Shown in pieces: positions 1-7,494 of a DNA stretch of 49,306 nt. Numbering within the stretch: position 1 is the first letter of the stretch; each line of letters starts with the position of its first letter. The stretch spans positions 1 through 49,306 of the forward strand of contig JAGWJY010000023.1 of NCBI GenBank assembly GCA_028865545.1. The letters run 5' to 3'. Source of the stretch: Alphaproteobacteria bacterium. GTDB taxonomy: Bacteria; Pseudomonadota; Alphaproteobacteria; Micropepsales; Micropepsaceae. The notes beneath the pieces were generated by a model. The model was not told the origin of the DNA. It searched no databases and worked only from the letters and a program-made list of their open reading frames with translations. Made by a program: the position numbers and the translations under genes.

Positions 1-78
1 CGCCAAACTGTCGTGCGGCACCAGCGTTGTGACACCGGTAGCAATCGAGGCCTGAAGTAGTTGGCGACGGTTGGTCAT
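1..78 (-). CDS. N-terminus of a secreted protein (partial, runs off the left edge)
   Basis: Only the first 26 codons are present. The reverse strand reads MTNRRQLLQASIATGVTTLV..., a basic twin-arginine-like start followed by a hydrophobic stretch, as in Tat-exported periplasmic enzymes. The ATG at 78 has a purine-rich AGGGG ribosome site about 8 bases upstream, so the start is well supported. The gene reads leftwards, downstream of TBDR1 on the same strand, but a strong terminator and about 400 bases separate them, so it probably has its own promoter. The mature enzyme is outside the window and its function cannot be assigned. Confidence 0.65.
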   Translation of the reverse strand, partial: MTNRRQLLQASIATGVTTLVPHDSLA

Positions 79-163
79 CTGCGTTTCCCCTGCTGTTTTT
101 GTTGGATGTTTCTATCTAGCCGGACAGGCGGAAATCCGCAATGCGGCGGCGCATCCAGAACAG

Positions 164-195
164 AAACCTCGCAGCACGTCGGTGCTGGGAGGTTT
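164..195 (-). repeat. Long hairpin in the leader of the partial leftward gene
   Basis: Arms 164-177 and 182-195 form a 14-bp stem with one mismatch and a 4-base loop (GTCG). Read on the minus strand it is followed by a mildly T-rich stretch (TTTCTGTTCT). It lies about 85 bases upstream of the ATG at 78, so it could be a backup terminator for TBDR1 or a leader structure of the next gene. No known riboswitch class was recognised. Confidence 0.4.
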
Positions 196-432
196 GAGGC
201 TCCCCTCGCCAAGGAATTCTCCTGGGTGCGCCGCGAATTTGATCGGCTCGGCTCCAGGTCCAGAGCGACCGATGCCATTGGGTCGATGAGATAACTGGCA
301 GAGTTTCGGATCAGTCGATCGGCAGTTCACGCGCCTGAAGATAGGTTCCAAGCCACCATCAGGCCCCGTCCCCTGGCACGCCATATTATGCCGGCCAGCA
401 GAAAAAAAACGCACGTTGGCGATAAAGAAAGA

Positions 433-456
433 GGGGCCGCCGTTACCGGCGGCCCC
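433..456 (-). terminator. Rho-independent terminator of TBDR1
   Basis: A perfect 10-bp GC-rich stem (433-442 with 447-456) has a 4-base loop and, on the minus strand, is followed by CTCTTTCTTTATC. It starts 20 bases after the TBDR1 stop codon. Confidence 0.85.
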
Positions 457-476
457 AATTACGCACCTTCGGGGAC

Positions 477-3400
477 TTAAAGCTTGAAGTGAACGCCAGC
501 CGTGAATGTACGACCGAGGCTGATCACGCCGTACACCTGGTCCGGGAACCTGCCACGCGTCGAGTAAGAATTGTTGAGCAGGTTGCCAGCCGTGAAGTAC
601 GCATTGATGTTGTCCGTGATGTCATAGCCACCGCTGAGTGTGAAATCCCAGCTGCCGTTCACAAAGATCGGCTCCGTGCCAAAATAGCCGTTCCCCTGGC
701 CCTGACCGAAGCGGTCGAGGTAGGTGTCACGCCAGTTGGCGGCAAAACGAAGCTGGATGCCGTCCTTGTCGTAGAAGAAGGTCGCGTTCGCCGAGTCGGC
801 CAGTCCGGTGACCGCGAAATTGCTGACCAGCAGGTTGTACGGATCATACGGCTTGTCGGTTTGGACGATCGTGCCGTTGAGCAGGTAGCCGAAGCCGCTT
901 TCGCCGAATACATGCTGCCAGGCAACCTCGAGGCCGTACACGCTGGCCGAAGGCCCGTTGATGACGCTCCGGAGCGAGAACACCGGATTCGTGCCAGTGT
1001 TCGGATCGATCACGCCCGGCACTGTGAGCGTTGAACTGCCGGTTATGACGAAGTTGCTCACGTTCTTCAGGAACACGTCGGCCGACAGATAGGAGTTGTC
1101 GCTGTAGTACCATTCACCGGCCACATCCAGGTTGTCAGAGAGGAACGGCAACAAATTCGGATTGCCGCCGGTGGCCACCAGCGAACCGGCGCGGCCGCCG
1201 TACGTCACGTTGGACGTCAGGTTGCCGATCGGCGCACGGGTCATCGTGCGAGACGCATCGAACCGCACATGGAAGTCGTCGGTCACAAACAGATTCAGGT
1301 CGATGTTCGGCAGCAGATAGGAGTAGCTGTTCGTCGCGGTGGTAATCCCCGGGGCACTAAGGATGAAATTGTACGCCGTATGATCACCGGGGGTGACGGG
1401 CATCGACACCAGGTTGGTACCGAAGCCGTTCACCGTCATCTGGGTGTACTCCCAACGCACGCCGCCGCTGATCTTCAGAGGCATGTCGGCCACCTTCGCT
1501 TCCGACGCGAAGCTGAGATAGATGGCGTAGTTGTCTTCAAGGAGCCTCTGATAGCTCGATTGAGAGAGGTCATCCATAAGCTTCGGTGGGTACATGCCGT
1601 GGAAGCCCGCCGGGCTCGTCACGCCGAAGCAGTTCATGCCGTTGACGGTCGGGACACCGCCCGGGCAGTTCATGGTCGAACCTGTCAAACCGTTCAGGTA
1701 CTTGTAGACGTCGTAGGCATTGGTGACCGGAAGACCCGGAATCACGCCGCCCGCAGGTGCCGTCCAACCGGGGATGCTGTCCGGCTTCATCGTCTTGACG
1801 CCGTGGAACAGATCCGCCGGGAGATGGAAGCCGGCGTTCGTGCCGGAGGCGAACACGTTATGCGAATCCGGGCCATAGCCGGAGACGGCCTGCCAGTTGT
1901 TGTTGGAGCCGCCGAAGAGGTCCGTGTAGAAGTTCGTGATGTAGTGGTTGGGCTGGTACTGGGCACCGACCTTGATCTTGAGGGTCTCGTATTCGAAATC
2001 GGATTCCAGTCTCGCCTGATTGACCAGATAGGTGTTCTCTCTGCTGTTCACCACCATCACGTGTGAACCCAGGATGCTGCCGTCGGCCTCAGGCGAACAG
2101 ACTGCGGATGGGCAAGTGGGAACGCCGAGGCCCGTGAAATAGGTGGCATTACCGCTCGGACCGACGCCGCTGTAGAACGGAAGATTGTGCCCGCCAGCCT
2201 GGGTCACGGTGTAGGCGGAACCATAGATGCCGCCGGCCGTCGAGGGACCATAGCCGATACCGGCGGAGACTTCGCCGATGTGGGCCAGGGGGCCACCCGG
2301 GTTTAGAGAGGCCAACGCCTGACTGAAGTCGGCGACCAGCGTGATGTGGTCGCTGACGTTCCACTTGGCATTGATGCCCCAGTTGTAGGTCTGCTGGACC
2401 TGCTGGCTTCTGACGTCGTCGAAGTCCTGCGGTCCGAAACGGGTGAAGGCGGTGATCGTGCCGTACGAAGATGTCTTGACGTTTCTCATATCGCCGACGC
2501 TGTTCCACAGCGCGTAGGTCAGCGAATCCTGCATCAGGTCGTCGCGGGCGTAGTTGACGTCGAGCGTGATTTCCAACGCATCCATCGGCCTGAACTGCAC
2601 GGCGCCGCGGAGGTTGATGCGCTCTTCGTTGATCTGGTTCCAGTCGACCGCATAGTCCTGCGTCCACCAGACCGGCTTCGTTGTGTCGGGGACCGCGTTG
2701 ATGCTGTAATTCGCCGCGGTCGGATCGGTGGAAAGCGTCGAGCAATCGGGCCCGGTATAGCCGGAGAGCTGGCACGGCGCGACGTACTGGCCGTTCCATC
2801 CCCAGTTCTGGACCTGCCACTGACTGGTCTGGAAGCTCGAATAAGCGCCGGCGACGAGAACACCCACCCGATTATTCGCGAAGGTATCGCTGACCAGGAA
2901 GTTGCCGTTGGGCATCCACCGGCCGTCGTCGACGTTGATGCTGCCCGAAGCAGACGCCGCAACCGTGAGGCCCGGTTTGTCGAACGGCTTGGGATAGATG
3001 ACGTTGATGGTCGCACCGATGGCGCCGGCCGACAGCGCGGCATCCGGAGACTTGAGAACCTGCAGCTGCGATACCATGTCCGCGCTGAGGCCGCTGAAGT
3101 CGAACGAACGGCCGCCGGCAGTCGTGCCGGTGACGGAGTTGGCCGATGGGATGAAGCGTCCATCGAACAGCGTTTCGTTGTATGTCGGGCCGAAGCCGCG
3201 AACGGTGATCGACACGCCTTGGCCGGTCGTGGTCGCTTGGCCGTTGTTGGTCGAGTTCGCCGTCATCGACATCGTCACGCCGGGAATGCGCATCAGCGCA
3301 TTGGCCAGGTTCGCATCCGGGAACTTGCCGATGTCTTCCGCGGTGATCGCGTCGACCAGGCCCAACGAATCGCGCTTGATGTCCAACGACTTTTGCAGCG

Positions 3401-3554
3401 ATTCGCGGATGCCGGTGACGACGACGGTTTCCATCGCGGACCCGGCTTCCTGTGCCGCCGCCGGCGTCGCCATCAACGCCGCCAAGCAGGCGGTACCAAG
3501 CAGGGTTCCGCTCAGAATCCTTCCCGATGTCGTTGTAATTCTTCGACTAGTCAT
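477..3554 (-). CDS. TonB-dependent receptor (large, carbohydrate-type), TBDR1
   Basis: Outer-membrane active transporter of 1025 residues. Residues 1-35 form a signal peptide ending in a small-residue run before AAAQ. The plug domain follows with TonB-box-like ETVVVTG and the stretch IGKFPDANLANALMRIPGV, typical of the oligosaccharide TBDRs of Caulobacter and Xanthomonas; the remainder is a beta-barrel. The ATG at 3554 follows a good GGGAGGG site. A terminator lies just downstream. About 280 bases upstream of the ATG are two adjacent xyl-box-like LacI sites. With a GH51 arabinofuranosidase and an esterase upstream on the same strand, a xylo- or arabino-oligosaccharide substrate is likely, but the sequence does not prove it. 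The C-terminus ends FKL rather than the usual terminal Phe. Confidence 0.93.
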   Translation of the reverse strand: MTSRRITTTSGRILSGTLLGTACLAALMATPAAAQEAGSAMETVVVTGIRESLQKSLDIKRDSLGLVDAITAEDIGKFPDANLANALMRIPGVTMSMTANSTNNGQATTTGQGVSITVRGFGPTYNETLFDGRFIPSANSVTGTTAGGRSFDFSGLSADMVSQLQVLKSPDAALSAGAIGATINVIYPKPFDKPGLTVAASASGSINVDDGRWMPNGNFLVSDTFANNRVGVLVAGAYSSFQTSQWQVQNWGWNGQYVAPCQLSGYTGPDCSTLSTDPTAANYSINAVPDTTKPVWWTQDYAVDWNQINEERINLRGAVQFRPMDALEITLDVNYARDDLMQDSLTYALWNSVGDMRNVKTSSYGTITAFTRFGPQDFDDVRSQQVQQTYNWGINAKWNVSDHITLVADFSQALASLNPGGPLAHIGEVSAGIGYGPSTAGGIYGSAYTVTQAGGHNLPFYSGVGPSGNATYFTGLGVPTCPSAVCSPEADGSILGSHVMVVNSRENTYLVNQARLESDFEYETLKIKVGAQYQPNHYITNFYTDLFGGSNNNWQAVSGYGPDSHNVFASGTNAGFHLPADLFHGVKTMKPDSIPGWTAPAGGVIPGLPVTNAYDVYKYLNGLTGSTMNCPGGVPTVNGMNCFGVTSPAGFHGMYPPKLMDDLSQSSYQRLLEDNYAIYLSFASEAKVADMPLKISGGVRWEYTQMTVNGFGTNLVSMPVTPGDHTAYNFILSAPGITTATNSYSYLLPNIDLNLFVTDDFHVRFDASRTMTRAPIGNLTSNVTYGGRAGSLVATGGNPNLLPFLSDNLDVAGEWYYSDNSYLSADVFLKNVSNFVITGSSTLTVPGVIDPNTGTNPVFSLRSVINGPSASVYGLEVAWQHVFGESGFGYLLNGTIVQTDKPYDPYNLLVSNFAVTGLADSANATFFYDKDGIQLRFAANWRDTYLDRFGQGQGNGYFGTEPIFVNGSWDFTLSGGYDITDNINAYFTAGNLLNNSYSTRGRFPDQVYGVISLGRTFTAGVHFKL

Positions 3555-3831
3555 CTGTACCCTCCCAATTTCATGTGTTGATCTGCGCGTTTCACTTATG
3601 TCGCCGCCCGGCGCGACGTTTCATGCCGGTTGCAATCGCAAACGCCGATTGACTGCGACGCACTTCCCCCTGCCTCGACAGCCGACGCACGGCCCCGTCT
3701 CGACAAAAGTCCTAGGCAAATTTCCGAACTCCCGAGGGTGTCCTAGCCCTCAGCGCTCGTATGCTTTCACGAAGGTGATGTGGCGCTAGCCATAGTCGTA
3801 TCTGGTCTGCACAAGGCCAGTCCCCAAGTTA

Positions 3832-3845
3832 TGTTAGCGTTACCA
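3832..3845. promoter_or_regulatory. xyl-box-like LacI operator, site 1 of TBDR1
   Basis: TGTTAGCGTTACCA matches the reverse complement of the xyl-box as I remember it (TGTTAGCGCTACCA) at 13 of 14 positions. It also forms the left arm of a perfect 10-bp inverted repeat with 3851-3860. The regulator is inferred to be the LacI protein encoded at 35395-36480. Confidence 0.6.
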
Positions 3846-3846
3846 T

Positions 3847-3860
3847 TGTGAACGCTAACA
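3847..3860. promoter_or_regulatory. xyl-box-like LacI operator, site 2 of TBDR1
   Basis: TGTGAACGCTAACA matches the remembered xyl-box TGGTAGCGCTAACA at 11 of 14 positions. It lies one base after site 1 in the opposite orientation, so the outer halves (3832-3841, 3851-3860) are exact inverted repeats. It is weaker alone; the pairing with site 1 is the argument. Confidence 0.45.
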
Positions 3861-4269
3861 AGGTTGGATCGACTTGGCCAGAATATTAGCGAGCCTATTA
3901 TTCGTTTTATCAGCAATTGTTGTACAGCCGTCACAAGAATTGAGTTTGAATATTATAACTTCTCTATGTGAATAAATAACACTATGAGATAGATCGTGTT
4001 TCTTATTTTAGAATACAAATAATTATCATTATGATGAAGAATTTTTCTTGCACGTTATGCACTCTGCACGGACCTATACTCGATGTCATATTGATATTAT
4101 TTATATGATACAAGATATGAGCGGACCTGGTGCGAGGCCAATTGCGTAGACAACCCGACATTGCGGTGCTGTTTTCCGGCGCAATGCAACGCTCGCCGGG
4201 GATGACAATCGGGGCGTTGCGTTCAACAGCGTGCCCGTGCCACCTGCGCGGTCCGCACCGGATAGCACA

Positions 4270-4309
4270 GCGGCCTCTCCGCCAGACAAAGTCTGAGGAA
4301 AGAGGCCGC
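4270..4309 (-). terminator. Hairpin downstream of the esterase gene, possible terminator
   Basis: Arms 4270-4278 (GCGGCCTCT) and 4301-4309 pair perfectly over 9 bp and enclose a second stem (CAGAC 4283-4287 with GTCTG 4291-4295). It lies about 45 bases beyond the esterase stop codon. There is no clear T-run on the minus strand, so termination would be weak or Rho-assisted. Confidence 0.4.
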
Positions 4310-4352
4310 GCGGGCCCGGTGGTCCCGCGTCAGGACCGTGACCGAAATCGCC

Positions 4353-5438
4353 TTACTTGCAGTCCTGCGTGAAGCAGAGATGCTCGCTGAAGAACGGCAG
4401 CACGTGGTTCTGGAAGCGATAGGCCACGTGGCTGGTATGCGTCCCGTGATACAGCTCGAAACTGTTCTTGATGCCGTAGCTGTCGAGCACCGCGTGCACC
4501 TTCTCGGTGTCGAAGCGCAGACCGTCCTGGTCGCCCACATCCAGAGCGATGGCGCTGTATTGGCGCAGATTGCCGATGTACTGGTCGATGAAGTCCAGCG
4601 GCGAATTCGCCGCCCACTTCGCCAGAACGTCGGGCTGGACCACGCCGTCCTTCACCGGCATATCGAAATAGAGCGGCGGGTTCTTCGGATCCGGCGACCA
4701 GGCGGCCGCGGTGGCCAGCTCGGCGCGCTCGAAGAAAGACATGTTGGCCGCGTCGGCCGGCGACTTCATCGCCGCCACCGCCTTGTCGAATGCCTGCTCA
4801 TGCGCGGACGCGGGATCGGGCGCCGGGCGCGGCGACAGACAGCAGGGGCTCATGACGTAGAGGCTGCCGAACACGTCGGGATGCTTCATGCCGATGCGCA
4901 GCGCGCCGTAACCGCCCATGGAATGGCCGATCAGGCCGCGGCTGAGGCGGTCGGGGATGGTGCGGTAATGCGCGTCGATATAGGAGACGACATCGTGGGC
5001 GATGAACTGCTCGAAATTGCCGACGGTGACCGAGCCCGAATACATCGAGCCGCCATAGACCGTTTTCGAGTCGGGCATCACCACGATCATCTCCTTGGCG
5101 CCCGTGGCGAAGGCGCCCTCGATGGTCTGCGGCACGCGGATTTCGTGCGTCCACTGCTCCGCGCCGATGGAGTAGCCGTGCAGGGCGTAGACCACGGGAT
5201 AGCGGCGCGTCGTATCCTTGAAATAGCTGGGCGGCAGGAAGACGATGACGTCGCGATCGACCGCCTCGCCTTCCAGATTGCCCTCCAGCGAGGCGCCGTG
5301 GATCATGATGTGCTCGGCCGTCACCGGCTGCGCCCCGGCGACAACCGGCGGCAACTCGGTCTCGACCTGCGCCAGAGCCGGCGGCGCGCACGCCAGCAGA
5401 ACAGCGGCCGCAACGGCCCCGAACAGATTCCGCATCAT
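4353..5438 (-). CDS. Secreted esterase of the esterase D / CE1 type (possible feruloyl or acetyl esterase)
   Basis: Alpha/beta-hydrolase of 361 residues with a signal peptide (residues 1-24, ending ALAQ). The nucleophile motif GHSMGG places Ser near residue 173; Asp near 303 and His near 337 (GTHTSHV) are plausible triad partners. The family removes acyl groups from sugars or glutathione; carbohydrate esterase family 1 includes feruloyl and acetyl-xylan esterases. I chose the ATG at 5438 because a GGAAGG site precedes it and the signal peptide begins there; a longer reading frame to 5492 only adds an implausible leader. It starts 65 bases after the GH51 stop, so the two probably share a transcript. 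Removing ferulate or acetate from arabinoxylan is an attractive guess, unproven. Confidence 0.82.
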   Translation of the reverse strand: MMRNLFGAVAAAVLLACAPPALAQVETELPPVVAGAQPVTAEHIMIHGASLEGNLEGEAVDRDVIVFLPPSYFKDTTRRYPVVYALHGYSIGAEQWTHEIRVPQTIEGAFATGAKEMIVVMPDSKTVYGGSMYSGSVTVGNFEQFIAHDVVSYIDAHYRTIPDRLSRGLIGHSMGGYGALRIGMKHPDVFGSLYVMSPCCLSPRPAPDPASAHEQAFDKAVAAMKSPADAANMSFFERAELATAAAWSPDPKNPPLYFDMPVKDGVVQPDVLAKWAANSPLDFIDQYIGNLRQYSAIALDVGDQDGLRFDTEKVHAVLDSYGIKNSFELYHGTHTSHVAYRFQNHVLPFFSEHLCFTQDCK

Positions 5439-5503
5439 CCTTATCCTTCCCTGGACAGCCGTGTGGTCACGGCCGTTTGTTGTTGTTGTCAAACTCCCGC
5501 GCT

Positions 5504-7063
5504 TTATCGATCCAGCGTAAGAACCGTGACAGATGCCGGCGGCAGTGTGATCGACAGCTTGCCGTCCGAAACCGCAGCCGACACCGGCTTGGGCGACACG
5601 GTGTAGGGCGCCGCAAAGGTGTTGACCGAGTCCACCGCCGGCGCCGCCAGTACCTGCCCCTTCGCCACCGTCGCTGCCGTCCCCGGCACCGTGACGGCGA
5701 AATCCGCCGGCCGGTTCGGATCGAGATTGGTCAGCGAGACGACGATCTTGCCGTCCTTCGCCTTGGCCGCGATCGCATCCACGCGCGGCAAGGTGATGTC
5801 TTTATAGGTATAGCTGCCCGCGTCGTAGGTGACCGGCAGGAAAGTGGCATCCTGGAACGGCACATACATCTTGAAGACGTAATAGGTGGGCGTGCGGATC
5901 ATCTTGGGGCCGTCGGTCATCAGCATCGCCTGCAGCACGTTCACCATCTGGGCGATGTTGGCCATGCGCACGCGATCGGCATGGCGGGCAAAGATGTTGA
6001 GATTGAGGGCGGCGAGGATGGCGTCGCGCTGCGAGTTCTGCTGCTGCAGGAAATGCGGGTTCGAGCCCGGCGTCGGCGCCAGCCAGGCGCCCCACTCGTC
6101 GACCACGAGCGCGATCTTCTTTCCGGGATCGTATTGGTCCATGACGGCCGACTGCTTGTCGATCAGGCCGTTCATCTTCAGCGTTTCCTGCAGCACGGAG
6201 GCATAGTCCTGCTCGCCGAAATCCATGGACGGCATGTGCGGAGGCCAGCCGCCCGCCACGGTGTAGGAATGCAGCGACATGCCGTCGAGGTCGAAGGACC
6301 AGCCATGGCGCTTCTTCCAGGTGCTCATCACCGCGTCGGTCCAGTCGGTGTCGGGAGTGCCCGGACCGACCGCGATCTTCTGCATCTTCTGCGCAGGGTC
6401 GAAGTCGTTCACGAAGCGCGCAAAGCGCCGCATCCGCGCGGTGTATTCGGTGGGCGTCATCAGCCCGCCGCAATCCCAGCTCTCGTTGCCGAGACCGAGA
6501 TAAGCGACCTTGTAGGGCGCGGGATGGCCGTTGGCGGCGCGCTCCTTGGCCAGCGTGGTCGGCTGATCGGCCGTCATGTATTCCAGCCAGTCGGCCGCCT
6601 CCTGGACGGTGCCGGAGCCGAGATTGACGGAGATGTAGGCCTGCGAGCCGATCTGGTGCAGGAAGTCGAAATATTCGCCGGTGCCGAAGGCGTTGCTGTC
6701 GAGCACGTCGCCCCAGCTGGTGTTGACGCGGGTGGTGCGGGTTTTGCCGACGCCGTCGCGCCAATGATACTGGTCGGCATAACAGCCGCCCGGCCAGCGC
6801 ACGTCGGGCACATGCAGCTCGCGCAGCGCCGCGACCACGTCTTTGCGGATGCCTCGCACATTCGGAATCTTGGAGTCGCGTCCCACCCAGATGCCGTTAT
6901 AGATCTGGGTGCCGAGCTGTTCGGCGAACTGGCCGAAGATGTGCCGGTCTATGGTGGCGCCGGGCTGGGAGGTGTCCACCTTGACGGCAATCGCGTCCTG
7001 GGCCTGTGCCGCGGCGCAGGAGAGCCCCAACGCCAAAAGAATTCCGGATATCGCTGGGCGCAT
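5504..7063 (-). CDS. abfA: Secreted alpha-L-arabinofuranosidase, GH51
   Basis: Glycosidase of 519 residues that releases arabinofuranosyl side chains from arabinoxylan or arabinan. A signal peptide (residues 1-22, ending AQAQ) sends it to the periplasm. The GH51 marks are visible: HIFGQFAEQLG near residue 41, WPGGC near 90, the acid/base Glu194 in LGNESWD and the nucleophile Glu323 in VDEWGAW. The ATG at 7063 has a GAGGG site 6 bases upstream; the reading frame continues to 7333 but that part overlaps the next gene. A xyl-box-like site sits 30 bases upstream of the start (7093-7106). It is probably cotranscribed with the downstream esterase. Confidence 0.93.
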   Translation of the reverse strand: MRPAISGILLALGLSCAAAQAQDAIAVKVDTSQPGATIDRHIFGQFAEQLGTQIYNGIWVGRDSKIPNVRGIRKDVVAALRELHVPDVRWPGGCYADQYHWRDGVGKTRTTRVNTSWGDVLDSNAFGTGEYFDFLHQIGSQAYISVNLGSGTVQEAADWLEYMTADQPTTLAKERAANGHPAPYKVAYLGLGNESWDCGGLMTPTEYTARMRRFARFVNDFDPAQKMQKIAVGPGTPDTDWTDAVMSTWKKRHGWSFDLDGMSLHSYTVAGGWPPHMPSMDFGEQDYASVLQETLKMNGLIDKQSAVMDQYDPGKKIALVVDEWGAWLAPTPGSNPHFLQQQNSQRDAILAALNLNIFARHADRVRMANIAQMVNVLQAMLMTDGPKMIRTPTYYVFKMYVPFQDATFLPVTYDAGSYTYKDITLPRVDAIAAKAKDGKIVVSLTNLDPNRPADFAVTVPGTAATVAKGQVLAAPAVDSVNTFAAPYTVSPKPVSAAVSDGKLSITLPPASVTVLTLDR

Positions 7064-7092
7064 CGTTTCCCTCACCGTTTTGTCTGAGAATT

Positions 7093-7106
7093 TGGTAGCG
7101 CAACCA
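7093..7106. promoter_or_regulatory. xyl-box-like LacI operator upstream of GH51
   Basis: TGGTAGCGCAACCA is palindromic at all but one base pair and matches the remembered xyl-box at 12 of 14 positions. It lies 30 bases upstream of the GH51 ATG, a position where a bound repressor could block transcription. Confidence 0.6.
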
Positions 7107-7176
7107 TCCACGTTCTGCAACACGCTTGCGGCGTCGCTTCTTCGCAAGCGCAGCAAGCGCGGAACGGCGGCGGGCT

Positions 7177-7494
7177 CTACGGCCCCTTCATCTTGGCGAA
7201 GATCTGGCGGTCCTTGTTGTCCCGCATCAGCGCGGTGAGGCCGGAGATGGTCGCGAGGCCGAGGCCGCCCGGTATGCCGTTGTCCGGATCGGCGATGATC
7301 TTGGTGTAGCTCTCGCCCGCGATCTTTTCCCAACGCCCGGCCGGTGTCTTGATTTCAAGACTTGCGACCGTCGCCTTCAGCACGAGGCGCACAATGGCGA
7401 CCGTCGGCGCTTTCGGTTTGGTGAGGCTGAGATAGCCGCCCAACATCTGCCAGCCATTGGCCAGCGCCCAGGCGGTCAATTCGTCTTGCGTCAT
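7177..7494 (-). CDS. Conserved-looking hypothetical protein, 105 aa
   Basis: Not recognised. The start ATG at 7494 overlaps the dusB stop in an ATGA junction, which argues for translational coupling and against the slightly longer start at 7509. The protein begins MTQDELTAWALANGWQ and looks soluble, with mixed alpha/beta character, no signal peptide, no membrane segment and no cysteine. A C-terminal GLGLATISGLTALM stretch is the only longer hydrophobic part. Cotranscription with a tRNA-modifying enzyme hints at, but does not establish, a link to RNA metabolism. Confidence 0.65.
   Translation of the reverse strand: MTQDELTAWALANGWQMLGGYLSLTKPKAPTVAIVRLVLKATVASLEIKTPAGRWEKIAGESYTKIIADPDNGIPGGLGLATISGLTALMRDNKDRQIFAKMKGP

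Larger units (their letters stand above)
79..476. other. Intergenic region between the partial gene and TBDR1
   Basis: About 400 bases without a convincing gene; short reading frames here have no ribosome site or recognisable product. It holds the TBDR1 terminator (433-456), a 14-bp imperfect hairpin (164-195) and presumably the promoter of the partial leftward gene. Confidence 0.6.
3555..4352. other. Long, partly AT-rich intergenic region upstream of TBDR1
   Basis: Nearly 800 bases without a supported gene. The TBDR1-proximal half holds the tandem operator-like sites (3832-3860). From about 3865 to 4115 the DNA is strikingly AT-rich compared with everything around it. The distal part (4140-4352) is GC-rich again, with a hairpin at 4270-4309 and a weaker GCAACGC/GCGTTGC dyad (4186-4192, 4214-4220). 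The TBDR1 promoter must lie here, but I could not fix it. Confidence 0.6.

Noticed and set aside
3776-3789. TGTGGCGCTAGCCA as a third xyl-box near TBDR1
   Set aside because: It contains GCGCTA but in the wrong register to the palindrome; it fits only with a one-base shift.
4016-4037. Fur-box-like AATAATTATCATTATGAT near the AT-rich stretch
   Set aside because: About 13 of 19 positions match a Fur consensus, but the surrounding DNA is so AT-rich that this is expected by chance, and it lies about 460 bases from the TBDR1 start.
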